A stretch of DNA of 64,000 bases from the NCBI RefSeq assembly GCF_036226665.1, contig NZ_CP109007.1, positions 5,620,501-5,684,500 on the forward strand, given 5' to 3'. Positions 41,760 to 49,160 of the stretch are shown one piece after another (within the stretch, counting starts at the first letter, position 1; every line of letters begins with the position of its first letter). Source of the stretch: Streptomyces sp. NBC_00691. Lineage in GTDB: Bacteria > Actinomycetota > Actinomycetes > Streptomycetales > Streptomycetaceae. The position numbers and the translations under genes were made by a program. A model generated the notes under the pieces. The model had not been told where the DNA came from. It did not search any database and worked only from the letters and a program-made list of their open reading frames with translations.

Positions 41760-41963
41760 CCCTCCGGTCCCGCCGCCGCCCGCCCCGTCCCCCGCCGTCG
41801 TGCGGCGGGGGGCCCGTATCGTCACCCGCCCCGAGGTGAGGTCTATCGGACCCCGCGACGGATCGGCGTCCCCCGGATCCTCCCGAGTCAGCGCCTGCCG
41901 ACGCAGCTCCTCCTCGGTGTGCCTGCGGCCGGGTGCGAACAGCTCCGCCAAGGGGTCGAACAC
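41643..41963 (-). CDS. Short DUF6191-like protein, antisense overlap with the LuxR gene
   Basis: 106 residues from GTG 41963, with AAGGAG 9 nt upstream, starting 14 nt after the stop of the minus-strand dehydrogenase gene. The first 52 residues contain LAELFAPGRRHTEEELRRQ, LTREDPGDADPSRGPIDL and SGRVTIRAP, which I recognise from a short Streptomyces family of unknown function. The frame stays open into the antisense of the LuxR regulator, overlapping it by 117 nt; that Gly/Glu-rich tail is probably not conserved. Coupled to the upstream gene. Function unknown. Confidence 0.7.
   Translation of the reverse strand: MFDPLAELFAPGRRHTEEELRRQALTREDPGDADPSRGPIDLTSGRVTIRAPRRTTAGDGAGGGGTGGSEGRAEEVEAVGQGGGLAPAGDAELGEDVGDVDAGRLG
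41789..41811 (+). terminator. Terminator after the LuxR regulator
   Basis: 9-bp GC stem (41789-41797 with 41803-41811), 5-nt loop, 30 nt after the stop; no T-run. Confidence 0.5.
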
Positions 41964-41977
41964 GGTCACCAGCTCCT

Positions 41978-43114
41978 TCAGCTCACCTCCAGCCGGAGAA
42001 TCCTGTCGTCCCCGGGCCCGGGGGAACCCCGGCCGTCGGTTTCGCTGGTCACCAGCCAGAGCCGCCCGCCGCCCCCCGCGAGGACCGTGCGCAGGCGTCC
42101 GTACTCCTCGGAGAGGAACGCTTCGGGGGCCCCCGAGCGTTCCGCCCCGGAGAGCGGGACCCGCCACAGCCGCTCGCCTCTGAGCCCGGCCATCCAGATC
42201 GCGCCCCGCGCGTACGCGATCCCACTCGGGGAGGCCTCCGAGGTCGGCCACTGGGCCACCGGGTCCGTGAATCCGGCCTTCCCGGCCCGCCCCTCGGCCT
42301 CCGGCCAGCCGTAGTTCCTCCCGGGCTCCACCAGGTTCAGCTCGTCCCAGGTGTTCTGCCCGAACTCGGCCGCCCACAGACGGCCCTCGTCGTCCCAGGC
42401 GATGCCCTGCACATTGCGGTGCCCGTACGAATAGACCACCGACCTGGGGAAGGGGTTGCCGGGCGCCGGCCCGCCCTCCGGCGTCATCCGGAGGATCTTC
42501 CCGCCGAGCGACCCCCGGTCCTGCGCCAGACCGGTCCGGCCCGTCTCGCCCGTCCCCGCGTAGAGCATCCCGTCCGGCCCGAACGCGATCCGACCGCCGT
42601 TGTGCACGGTCCCCTTCGGGATGCCGGTCAGCACCGGCTGGGGGACACCGAGCCGGTCGCCCTCCGCGCCGCCGTACCGCATGCGCACGATGCGGTTGTC
42701 CGACGCTGCGGTCAGATACGCGTACACCCAGCCGTCCCGCACGGCGAGGCCCATCAGCCCGCCCTCACCGCCCGGCACCACCCCCGGCACCTCGCCGAGC
42801 GGGGTCCTCGCCCCGGTCCGTCCGTCGACCTCGGTGATCGTCCGCTCGTCCCGCGAGGAGACCAGCAGATCCCCGTCGGGCATCTCGGCGAGTCCCCAGG
42901 GCGACTTCAGCCCCTCGGCGAGCGTGCCCGTCACCGCCACCCGCCCTCCGGCGGGAGCGGCGGCGGACGCGGACGGGCTCGCCGGGGCGGTGGCCGAGGC
43001 CGACGTCGGCGGAGCCGTACCCGGCCGGTCCTCCGTACCTCCCGAGGAGCAGCCCGCCACCAGGACCAGCACGGCGGCGCCCCACAGGGCCTTCACAACT
43101 GCAGGACGGCTCAT
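41978..43114 (-). CDS. Secreted glucose/sorbosone dehydrogenase-like lipoprotein
   Basis: 378 residues. Lipobox LVAGC in the first 22 residues, then an Ala/Ser/Pro linker. The beta-propeller shows LKSPWGLAEMPDGDLLVSSRDERTI, GGEGGLMGLAV, GIPKGTVHNGGRIAFGPDGMLYAGTGE, GKILRMTPEG, SYGHRNVQGIAWDDEGRLWAAEFGQNTWDELN and GRNYGWPEAEG, all typical of PQQ-type soluble aldose dehydrogenases. His and Arg residues of the PQQ site are present (HNGG, GHRN). It may oxidise sugars outside the membrane or bind glycans only. Upstream of the short DUF6191-like gene. Confidence 0.9.
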   Translation of the reverse strand: MSRPAVVKALWGAAVLVLVAGCSSGGTEDRPGTAPPTSASATAPASPSASAAAPAGGRVAVTGTLAEGLKSPWGLAEMPDGDLLVSSRDERTITEVDGRTGARTPLGEVPGVVPGGEGGLMGLAVRDGWVYAYLTAASDNRIVRMRYGGAEGDRLGVPQPVLTGIPKGTVHNGGRIAFGPDGMLYAGTGETGRTGLAQDRGSLGGKILRMTPEGGPAPGNPFPRSVVYSYGHRNVQGIAWDDEGRLWAAEFGQNTWDELNLVEPGRNYGWPEAEGRAGKAGFTDPVAQWPTSEASPSGIAYARGAIWMAGLRGERLWRVPLSGAERSGAPEAFLSEEYGRLRTVLAGGGGRLWLVTSETDGRGSPGPGDDRILRLEVS

Positions 43115-43225
43115 GGCACGGTCCCCTTCGACGAGTCGAGCGGCATCCCTTCACCCTTGATACACCGCTCGACGCGATCAGGTTCCCGACCGCGGCGACA
43201 CCCGTGCCCCGGTCCCGCGAGGCCC

Positions 43226-44248
43226 TCAGTCCCAGGACCCCCGGGCCGCCGGAAGACCCGCGATCTCCGCCAGGTCCGCCCCCGTCAGCCGCAGCCCGGC
43301 CGCCCGGGCGTTCTCCACGGCCCAGCACTCCCGCTTCGTCCCCGGCACCGGCACGACGTGCCGTCCCCGGCCCAGCACCCAGGCGAGCGCCACCTGCGCC
43401 GGGGTGACCTCGGCCCCGTGCCGCGCGGCCACCCGCCGCAGACCCGCCACCAGCGGCTGGTTCGCCGCCATCATCTCCGCCGTGAACCGGGGGTGCCGGG
43501 CCCGCGGATCGTCCGGCTCGAAGCCGCCGCCCGGGGTCAGCGTCCCGGTCAGGAAGCCGTTCCCGAGCGGCATCGCCGCCAGGAAACCGACCCCGCGCGC
43601 CGCACACCACGGCAGCAGCCGCACCAGCGCCTCCTGGGACCACACCGACAGCTCGGCCTCCACCGCCGCCACCGGGAACACCTGCTGGATCCGGTCCAGT
43701 TGGCGGATCGTTCCCTCATACCCGTCACGACTGACCCCGGTCGCGCCCCGGCGGGCCGAGCGGCTGCCGACGGCGCAGAGTCCGAGCGCCCGCACCTTGC
43801 CGGCCGAGACCAGATCGGCCATCGCCCCCCAGGTCTCCTCGACCGGCACCTCGGGGTCCGCCCGGTGCAGCTGGTACAGGTCGATCACATCGGTCTGGAG
43901 GCGCCGCAGCGAGGCGTCGCAGGCCCGGCGGACGTACCCCGGCCTGCCGTTGGCGACCACGTGCCGGCGCTCGCCGCCGTCGCCGACGAGCAGTCCGCAC
44001 TTCGTCGAGACGAAGGCGTCCGCCCGGCGCTCCTTCAACACCCGCCCCACCAGCAGCTCGTTGGTGAACGGGCCGTACATGTCGGCGGTGTCGAGCAGGC
44101 TCACCCCGGCGTCCAGCGCCGCGTGCACGGTCCGCAGCGAGCGGTCACCCCGCTGTTCCGAACGGCTGTACGCCCAGTTCATCGGCATGCACCCCAGGCC
44201 GATCGCACCCACGTCGAGCGCCGTCGCCCCGATAGTCCTGCGCTCCAC
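43226..44248 (-). CDS. Aldo/keto reductase
   Basis: 340 residues from GTG 44248 with AGGGAGGGG about 10 nt upstream; the open frame runs much further but is antisense to the next gene. The catalytic tetrad is D53, Y58, K83 and H128 (LLDTADMYG, FVSTKCGL, LYQLHRAD). The NADPH-binding end PVPGTKRECWAVENARA is intact. The sequence around residues 135-175 (GAMADLVSAGKVRALGLCAVGS) is normal. Substrate unknown; divergent from the 2-hydroxyacid dehydrogenase. Confidence 0.93.
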   Translation of the reverse strand: MERRTIGATALDVGAIGLGCMPMNWAYSRSEQRGDRSLRTVHAALDAGVSLLDTADMYGPFTNELLVGRVLKERRADAFVSTKCGLLVGDGGERRHVVANGRPGYVRRACDASLRRLQTDVIDLYQLHRADPEVPVEETWGAMADLVSAGKVRALGLCAVGSRSARRGATGVSRDGYEGTIRQLDRIQQVFPVAAVEAELSVWSQEALVRLLPWCAARGVGFLAAMPLGNGFLTGTLTPGGGFEPDDPRARHPRFTAEMMAANQPLVAGLRRVAARHGAEVTPAQVALAWVLGRGRHVVPVPGTKRECWAVENARAAGLRLTGADLAEIAGLPAARGSWD

Positions 44249-44323
44249 CTGCCGGTACCCCTCCCTGTGCCGTCCCCCAAAGTAACCAATGGCGCACGGG
44301 ATTCTTCGCATAGCCTCCCGCAC

Positions 44324-45289
44324 ATGAGATTCGAGAACACCGCCGCTGACGTGTGGCTTCCGATTCCCGCGGACGAGATCGACGATCTCCCCGAACCGGG
44401 CGCGTCGGGCCTCAACTACCGCTTCTGGGACGGCGGGCCGGACTTCCCGGCCGACCCGGCGCACTGCGCCTTCTACGTCGTCCCGTACATGAAGGGCTCC
44501 GAGATCGCCGTACGTCCGCTGGCGGCCATGACCTCGCTGCGGGTCGTGCAGACCCTCTCCGCGGGCATCGACCACGTCACCCCCGGCATCGGCTCGCTGC
44601 CTCCGGGCGTCGCCGTCTGCAACGCGAAGGGCGTCCACGAGGCCAGCACCGCCGAACTCACGCTCGCGCTGATCCTGGCCTCGCTGCGCGGCATCCCCGG
44701 CTTCGTGCGCGGCCAGGACGCCGAGGAGTGGCGGGCCGGCTTCTATCCGGCGCTCGCCGACAAGTCCGTCCTGATCGTCGGGTACGGATCGATCGGCGCC
44801 GCCATCGAGGACCGGCTCGCGCCCTTCGAGTGCGCGCGGGTGGCGCGCGTCGCACGCTCCGCGCGCACCACAGCGCGCGGCGAGGTCCACCCCCTGACGG
44901 AGCTGCCCGCACTGCTTCCGGATGCCGATGTCGTCGTGCTCTCCACCCCGCTCACGCCCGCGACCAGGCATCTCGCCGACGCCGGGTTCCTCGGCCGGAT
45001 GAAGGACGGGGCTCTCCTCGTGAACGTCGCCCGGGGGCCGGTCGTCGACACGGCGGCCCTGCTCAAGGAGGTCGAGAGCGGCAGGATCACGGCGGCGCTC
45101 GATGTCACCGACCCGGAACCGCTGCCGGCCGGGCATCCCTTGTGGCACGCTCCGGGTGTCCTGATCAGCCCGCACGTCGGAGGTTCCACTTCGGCCTTCA
45201 TGCCGCGGGCGAAGCGGTTGATCGCGGGGCAGTTGCGGCGTTTCGCGACGGGTGAGGAACAGGCCAACGTCCTGCTCACCACCGGTTGA
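44324..45289 (+). CDS. D-isomer-specific 2-hydroxyacid dehydrogenase
   Basis: 321 residues from ATG 44324. NAD-binding motif VLIVGYGSIGAAI; catalytic Arg in VNVARGPVVDTAALL, Glu in VTDPEPLPAGHPLW, and His in ISPHVGGST. The catalytic domain includes LRVVQTLSAGIDHVTPG. Lacks ACT or other regulatory domains, unlike SerA further on. Possibly a glyoxylate/hydroxypyruvate or phosphonate-type enzyme; specificity not readable. Confidence 0.92.
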   Translation: MRFENTAADVWLPIPADEIDDLPEPGASGLNYRFWDGGPDFPADPAHCAFYVVPYMKGSEIAVRPLAAMTSLRVVQTLSAGIDHVTPGIGSLPPGVAVCNAKGVHEASTAELTLALILASLRGIPGFVRGQDAEEWRAGFYPALADKSVLIVGYGSIGAAIEDRLAPFECARVARVARSARTTARGEVHPLTELPALLPDADVVVLSTPLTPATRHLADAGFLGRMKDGALLVNVARGPVVDTAALLKEVESGRITAALDVTDPEPLPAGHPLWHAPGVLISPHVGGSTSAFMPRAKRLIAGQLRRFATGEEQANVLLTTG

Positions 45290-45356
45290 GCGGCGGTGAT
45301 GGGCCGGGCGGGTGGTACGCGCCCCCGACACGCGCTGCCTGCGAACCTCTCGGCCG

Positions 45357-45370
45357 TCACGGAGAGTACT
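45357..45370. promoter_or_regulatory. Candidate BldD-type box upstream of the c-di-GMP gene
   Basis: TCACGGAGAGTACT at 45357-45370 resembles the pseudo-palindromic BldD consensus (TnACnC-A/T-GnGTnA) with two mismatches, 87 nt before the start. TATCGT at 45402-45407 could be the -10. BldD is known to control several c-di-GMP genes in Streptomyces; the match here is by eye. Confidence 0.35.
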
Positions 45371-45456
45371 GCGACCCTGTCCCTGAGTGACCGTCCTGGT
45401 GTATCGTCCCGGAGCGGGGGGACTGCGTCGAGTACGGGCTGACGCTGGGGAGCGAA

Positions 45457-48400
45457 GTGACGGGTCATCAGATTCCGAGGGGGGCGACGGGTGAAGCACG
45501 GCCGGAGGACCGACGATCCGACGCGGCGACGCCGCCGTCGGCGGGCCTTCCGCACCTCGCCACGGGCCTCGCACGTTCCGTGCCGGACCAGGCCGTGCCG
45601 CACCGCGCGCCCCACGCCGCCGATCCACCGGACACCGGACCGGAGGCCGGGACGGACTCCGGTCCGACTCCCGGGCGGGGCGCCGGACCACGCCCCGGAC
45701 CGGACCGCCGAGCCGAGGGGTGCGGTGCCGAACCACCGGGCACGGCCGCTCGCCCCGGCGACGCGACGGCCCCGGCCGCCCGCGCCGACGCCCCGTGCGG
45801 CGGCCCCGCGGGCCACGGCGGCCGCTCACCGCATGGCGACTTCACGCCACACAGCGCGTGTGAGGCCTGCGGCGGCGCCGCCCCTGAGCGGCCCGCCCCG
45901 GACGGACGGAGGCGGAGCGCCGCCCCGGAGCCGGCCGCCCCTGCCGCAGGGAAGCGGGGCGCCGCACCGGAGCGGGTCGTGCCGGTCGTACGGGACCCCG
46001 CAGGCCCCCACGACTGCGACGGGCACGCTCCCGGCGGCGCCGACGAGCCGCTGGCGCGCCCGCACGACGCGGCCGGGTGCGGTGGCGCGGCGCCGGAGGC
46101 CCCGGTGAGCGCCCCCGGGGCGGTCCTCGCGCGGCGCCCCGTCGGCGGAGGGGGCGACCGTGGACACCCGGGCCCCGGACGCCCCGGCTTCGGCTCGCTC
46201 CTCGCCCAGATCGCCCTGGTGGTGATCTGCGCGGGGTACACGACCGGCGCCTCGCTCGGCTGGGGATCGCCGGAACTCGCGCTCTTCATGGGCGACTTCG
46301 GACTCAGCGTCGCCGCCCTCGTCGCAGCGGTCTCCTGCTTCCTCTACGGGCGCGTCCATCGCGGGAGCGCCCGCCCCGCCTGGCTGCTCTTCGCGTTCTC
46401 CTCGTTCATGGCCTCCGCGGGGAACGCCGTGTGGGGCTGGTACGAGGTGGTGCTCCGCACGGAGGTGCCCGACTCCTCCATCGCCGACCTCTTCTTCTTA
46501 CTCTTCGCTCCGCCGGCCATCGTCGGCCTGCTCGTCCTGGCCAAGAAACCCGTCACCCGGGCCGGCTGGGTCTGTCTGGCGCTCGACGCCTGGCTCATCG
46601 GGGGCTCGCTGCTCACTCTCTCGTGGAGCCTGGCCCTCGCCCGTACCGCCCACTTCCAGAACGAGCCGGTCGCCCAGGCGGCACTGTCGCTCGCGTATCC
46701 GTTGCTCGACATCGTCCTGGTGAGCATGGTCCTGGTGCTGCACTTCCGGCGCTCACAGGCGAACCGCTCGGCGACCAACACCGCGATCGCCGCCCTCGCC
46801 CTGACCGTGCTGTGCGACGCCCTGTTCACCTCGCCGCTGCTGCGCGAGAACTACGCCTCGGGCCAGCTGCTCGACGCCGGCTGGTTCGCCGGCTCCCTGC
46901 TGCTCGCCTACGCGCCCTGGGGGGTGCGCCGCGTCCCGGACAGCGCCGCCGCGGTCGCGCGCGGGCAGTGGCTGCACAGCCGCCCGGTCGCCGGCTCGCT
47001 CGCCGCCCTCACGCCGTACCTCGCCGCCGCGGTCTGCACCCTCGGCATCCTGTACAACGTCGTGGAAGGGCGCAGGGTCGACCGCGTCGTCGTCCTCACC
47101 GGCTGCACCGTGGTCCTCGCCCTCGTCGTGCGACAGGGCATCATGCTCCTCGACAACATCGCCCTGACCCATGAACTGGCCCAGAAGGAGAACCACTTCA
47201 GGTCGCTCGTGCAGGGATCGAGCGATGTCATCATGATCGCCGCGCCGACCGGGATACTCCGCTACGTCAGCCCGGCCGCCTCCGGGGTGTACGGACGGGA
47301 CGCCGAGGAGCTGATCGGCTCCGAGCTCGCCTCGCTCATCCATCCCGAGGACCTCGGCGCGGTCGTCCACGAGGTGCGGCGCTTCCTGGCCGTCTCGCCC
47401 GCCGAGGAGCCCACCACCCGGATCGAGTGCCGTTTCCGCTCGGGCCGCGGAGACTGGCTGAACGTCGAGTCCACGGTCAACCGGCACCAGGGGGGACTGA
47501 TCTTCAACAGCCGTGACGTCACCGAACGCGTCCGGCTCCAGGCCCAGTTGCAGCACAACGCCGAGCACGACCCGCTCACCGACCTGCCCAACCGGGCACT
47601 CTTCACCCGCCGGGTCCGGCAGGCCCTCAGCGGCCGTCGCGCCTCCGACCCCGGCACCGCCGTGCTCTTCATCGACCTCGACGGCTTCAAGGGCGTCAAC
47701 GACCGGCTCGGCCACCAGGCGGGCGACGACCTCCTCGTCCAGGCCGCCCGCCGCCTCCACGACTCGGTGCGCGCCGGGGACACCGCCGCCCGGCTCGGTG
47801 GCGACGAGTTCGCCGCCCTCATCCTCGGCGACGGCGGCCGCGACCAGGCGGCCCGCCAGAAGCAGGTCCAGGAGATCGCCGACCGGCTCCGGCTGACCCT
47901 CTCCCGGCCGTATCGCGTCGACGGGGGCAACGAGGTGCGGGTCGCCGCCTCCATCGGCGTCGCCTTCGCCGAGCCCGGCATCGAGGCCGGCGACCTCCTG
48001 CGCAACGCCGACCTCGCCATGTACCGCGCCAAGGCGGCCGGCAAGGACCGCGTCGAGCTCTACGCGCCCCAGATGCAGGCCGAGGTCGTCCGCCGGACGG
48101 AACTGGCCGCCCGGCTGCGCACCGCCCTCCACGACGGCGAGTTCGCCCTGCTCCACCAGCCGGTCGTCGATCTCGCCACGGGCCGGATCTCCGCCGTCAG
48201 CGCCCAGGCGCGCTGGCGGTCCGCCCAGGGCATCCTCTTCACCCCCGCCGAGTACCTCCGGGTCACCGACGACAGCGAGCGCACCGCCGAGCTGGGCCGC
48301 TGGCTGCTCGAAGAGGCCGTCGAGCAGGCCGCCGAGCGCGCGGGAATCGGCCATCGTGCACCCGTGTCCATCCGGCTCTCCGCCCGTCGCCTCCTGGACC

Positions 48401-48945
48401 GCTCGCTGCCGCTCGGCTCGATCGAGTCCCTGCTCGCCCGGCACGGGCTGCCGTCCGGTTCGCTGATCGTCGAACTCGCCGACAGCGACCCCCGCATCCC
48501 GCTCGACGAGCTGGAGCAGCGCCTGGTCGCCCTGCGCCGGCTCGGGGTGCGCATCGCGCTCGACGGATTCGGCAGCGGACATGTGGCGATCAACGCACTT
48601 CGCAGGCTTCCCGTCGACATACTGAAGCTGGACCGGGGCCTGGTCGAGGGCGTCGTCGAGTCGGCCCGGCTCCGCAAGATCACCCGCGGGGTGCTCCGTA
48701 TCGCCGATGAACTCGGTATGCAGACCGTCGCCGAGGGGGTCGACGTACCGGAGCAGGTCATCGCCCTGCGGGCGATGGGCTGCAGTCACGCCCAGGGCAT
48801 GGCGTTCTCGGGCCCGCTCGACGAGTACCGGCTGCGCAGGGCGCTCGTACGGGACGAGTACCCGCTGCCCGGAGCGGTCCCCGTACGTGTCGGAAACCGT
48901 CCCCCGTTCCGCTCAAATACTGAGACGTCCGTCCCACCCACTTGA
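45457..48945 (+). CDS. PAS-GGDEF protein with degenerate EAL domain (c-di-GMP synthesis)
   Basis: 1162 residues from GTG 45457 (GGGGAG upstream). GTG 46105, with GGAGG 5 nt upstream, would drop the first 216 Pro/Ala/Gly-rich residues; a promoter-like TATCGT at 45402 favours the long form. Then about eight to ten membrane spans, PAS (about 578-694), GGDEF at 781-785 with the I-site RAGD at 772-775, and an EAL-like domain in which EAL reads SAQ (915-917), the metal Asn of VNLS is Arg (IRLS) and DDFGTG is DGFGSG. So synthesis with product inhibition is likely and hydrolysis unlikely. Its gene precedes ilvB. Confidence 0.9.
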   Translation: MTGHQIPRGATGEARPEDRRSDAATPPSAGLPHLATGLARSVPDQAVPHRAPHAADPPDTGPEAGTDSGPTPGRGAGPRPGPDRRAEGCGAEPPGTAARPGDATAPAARADAPCGGPAGHGGRSPHGDFTPHSACEACGGAAPERPAPDGRRRSAAPEPAAPAAGKRGAAPERVVPVVRDPAGPHDCDGHAPGGADEPLARPHDAAGCGGAAPEAPVSAPGAVLARRPVGGGGDRGHPGPGRPGFGSLLAQIALVVICAGYTTGASLGWGSPELALFMGDFGLSVAALVAAVSCFLYGRVHRGSARPAWLLFAFSSFMASAGNAVWGWYEVVLRTEVPDSSIADLFFLLFAPPAIVGLLVLAKKPVTRAGWVCLALDAWLIGGSLLTLSWSLALARTAHFQNEPVAQAALSLAYPLLDIVLVSMVLVLHFRRSQANRSATNTAIAALALTVLCDALFTSPLLRENYASGQLLDAGWFAGSLLLAYAPWGVRRVPDSAAAVARGQWLHSRPVAGSLAALTPYLAAAVCTLGILYNVVEGRRVDRVVVLTGCTVVLALVVRQGIMLLDNIALTHELAQKENHFRSLVQGSSDVIMIAAPTGILRYVSPAASGVYGRDAEELIGSELASLIHPEDLGAVVHEVRRFLAVSPAEEPTTRIECRFRSGRGDWLNVESTVNRHQGGLIFNSRDVTERVRLQAQLQHNAEHDPLTDLPNRALFTRRVRQALSGRRASDPGTAVLFIDLDGFKGVNDRLGHQAGDDLLVQAARRLHDSVRAGDTAARLGGDEFAALILGDGGRDQAARQKQVQEIADRLRLTLSRPYRVDGGNEVRVAASIGVAFAEPGIEAGDLLRNADLAMYRAKAAGKDRVELYAPQMQAEVVRRTELAARLRTALHDGEFALLHQPVVDLATGRISAVSAQARWRSAQGILFTPAEYLRVTDDSERTAELGRWLLEEAVEQAAERAGIGHRAPVSIRLSARRLLDRSLPLGSIESLLARHGLPSGSLIVELADSDPRIPLDELEQRLVALRRLGVRIALDGFGSGHVAINALRRLPVDILKLDRGLVEGVVESARLRKITRGVLRIADELGMQTVAEGVDVPEQVIALRAMGCSHAQGMAFSGPLDEYRLRRALVRDEYPLPGAVPVRVGNRPPFRSNTETSVPPT

Positions 48946-48978
48946 CAGTGGCGAGGGCTGAGAGGGAGGGTCATTGCC

Positions 48979-49020
48979 ATGCGCACCCGAATTCTCGTAC
49001 TTGGAAAGCGCGTCGGCTGA
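48979..49020 (+). CDS. ilv leader peptide (MRTRILVLGKRVG)
   Basis: 13-residue ORF with GGGAGGG 8 nt upstream, too short for usual gene finders. Four consecutive branched-chain codons Ile-Leu-Val-Leu, of which ATT, GTA and CTT are rare in this GC-rich genome, then a stop 45 nt before the terminator stem. This is the design of a ribosome-stalling leader that couples branched-chain amino acid supply to transcription of ilvBNC. Confidence 0.88.
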   Translation: MRTRILVLGKRVG

Positions 49021-49098
49021 AGCAGGGCCACGGCAGGCCCCGCTTGAAACGCACCCGACGCGCTCCCCTCGCTTGCCTCACGGCACGAGGGGTTTTTT
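49007..49098 (+). terminator. ilvB attenuator structure with intrinsic terminator
   Basis: The terminator stem CCCCTCG (49065-49071) pairs with CGAGGGG (49086-49092), has an inner TGCC/GGCA stem, and is followed by six Ts (49093-49098). Upstream, the end of the leader ORF (49007-49016) can pair over 10 bp with 49055-49064, enclosing another hairpin (49021-49029 with 49036-49044). Ribosome position on the leader would decide whether 49007-49016 is free. I could not identify one clear antiterminator. Confidence 0.85.
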
Positions 49099-49160
49099 GT
49101 TGCACTGACTCACCCCAAATTCGTCCCAAACCCTCGTAAAACCCTCTGCTTCGAGAAGAG

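Noticed and set aside
48942..48947. TTGACA as -35 of the ilv operon
   Set aside because: No acceptable -10 occurs 16-19 nt downstream, and it overlaps the stop of the preceding gene.
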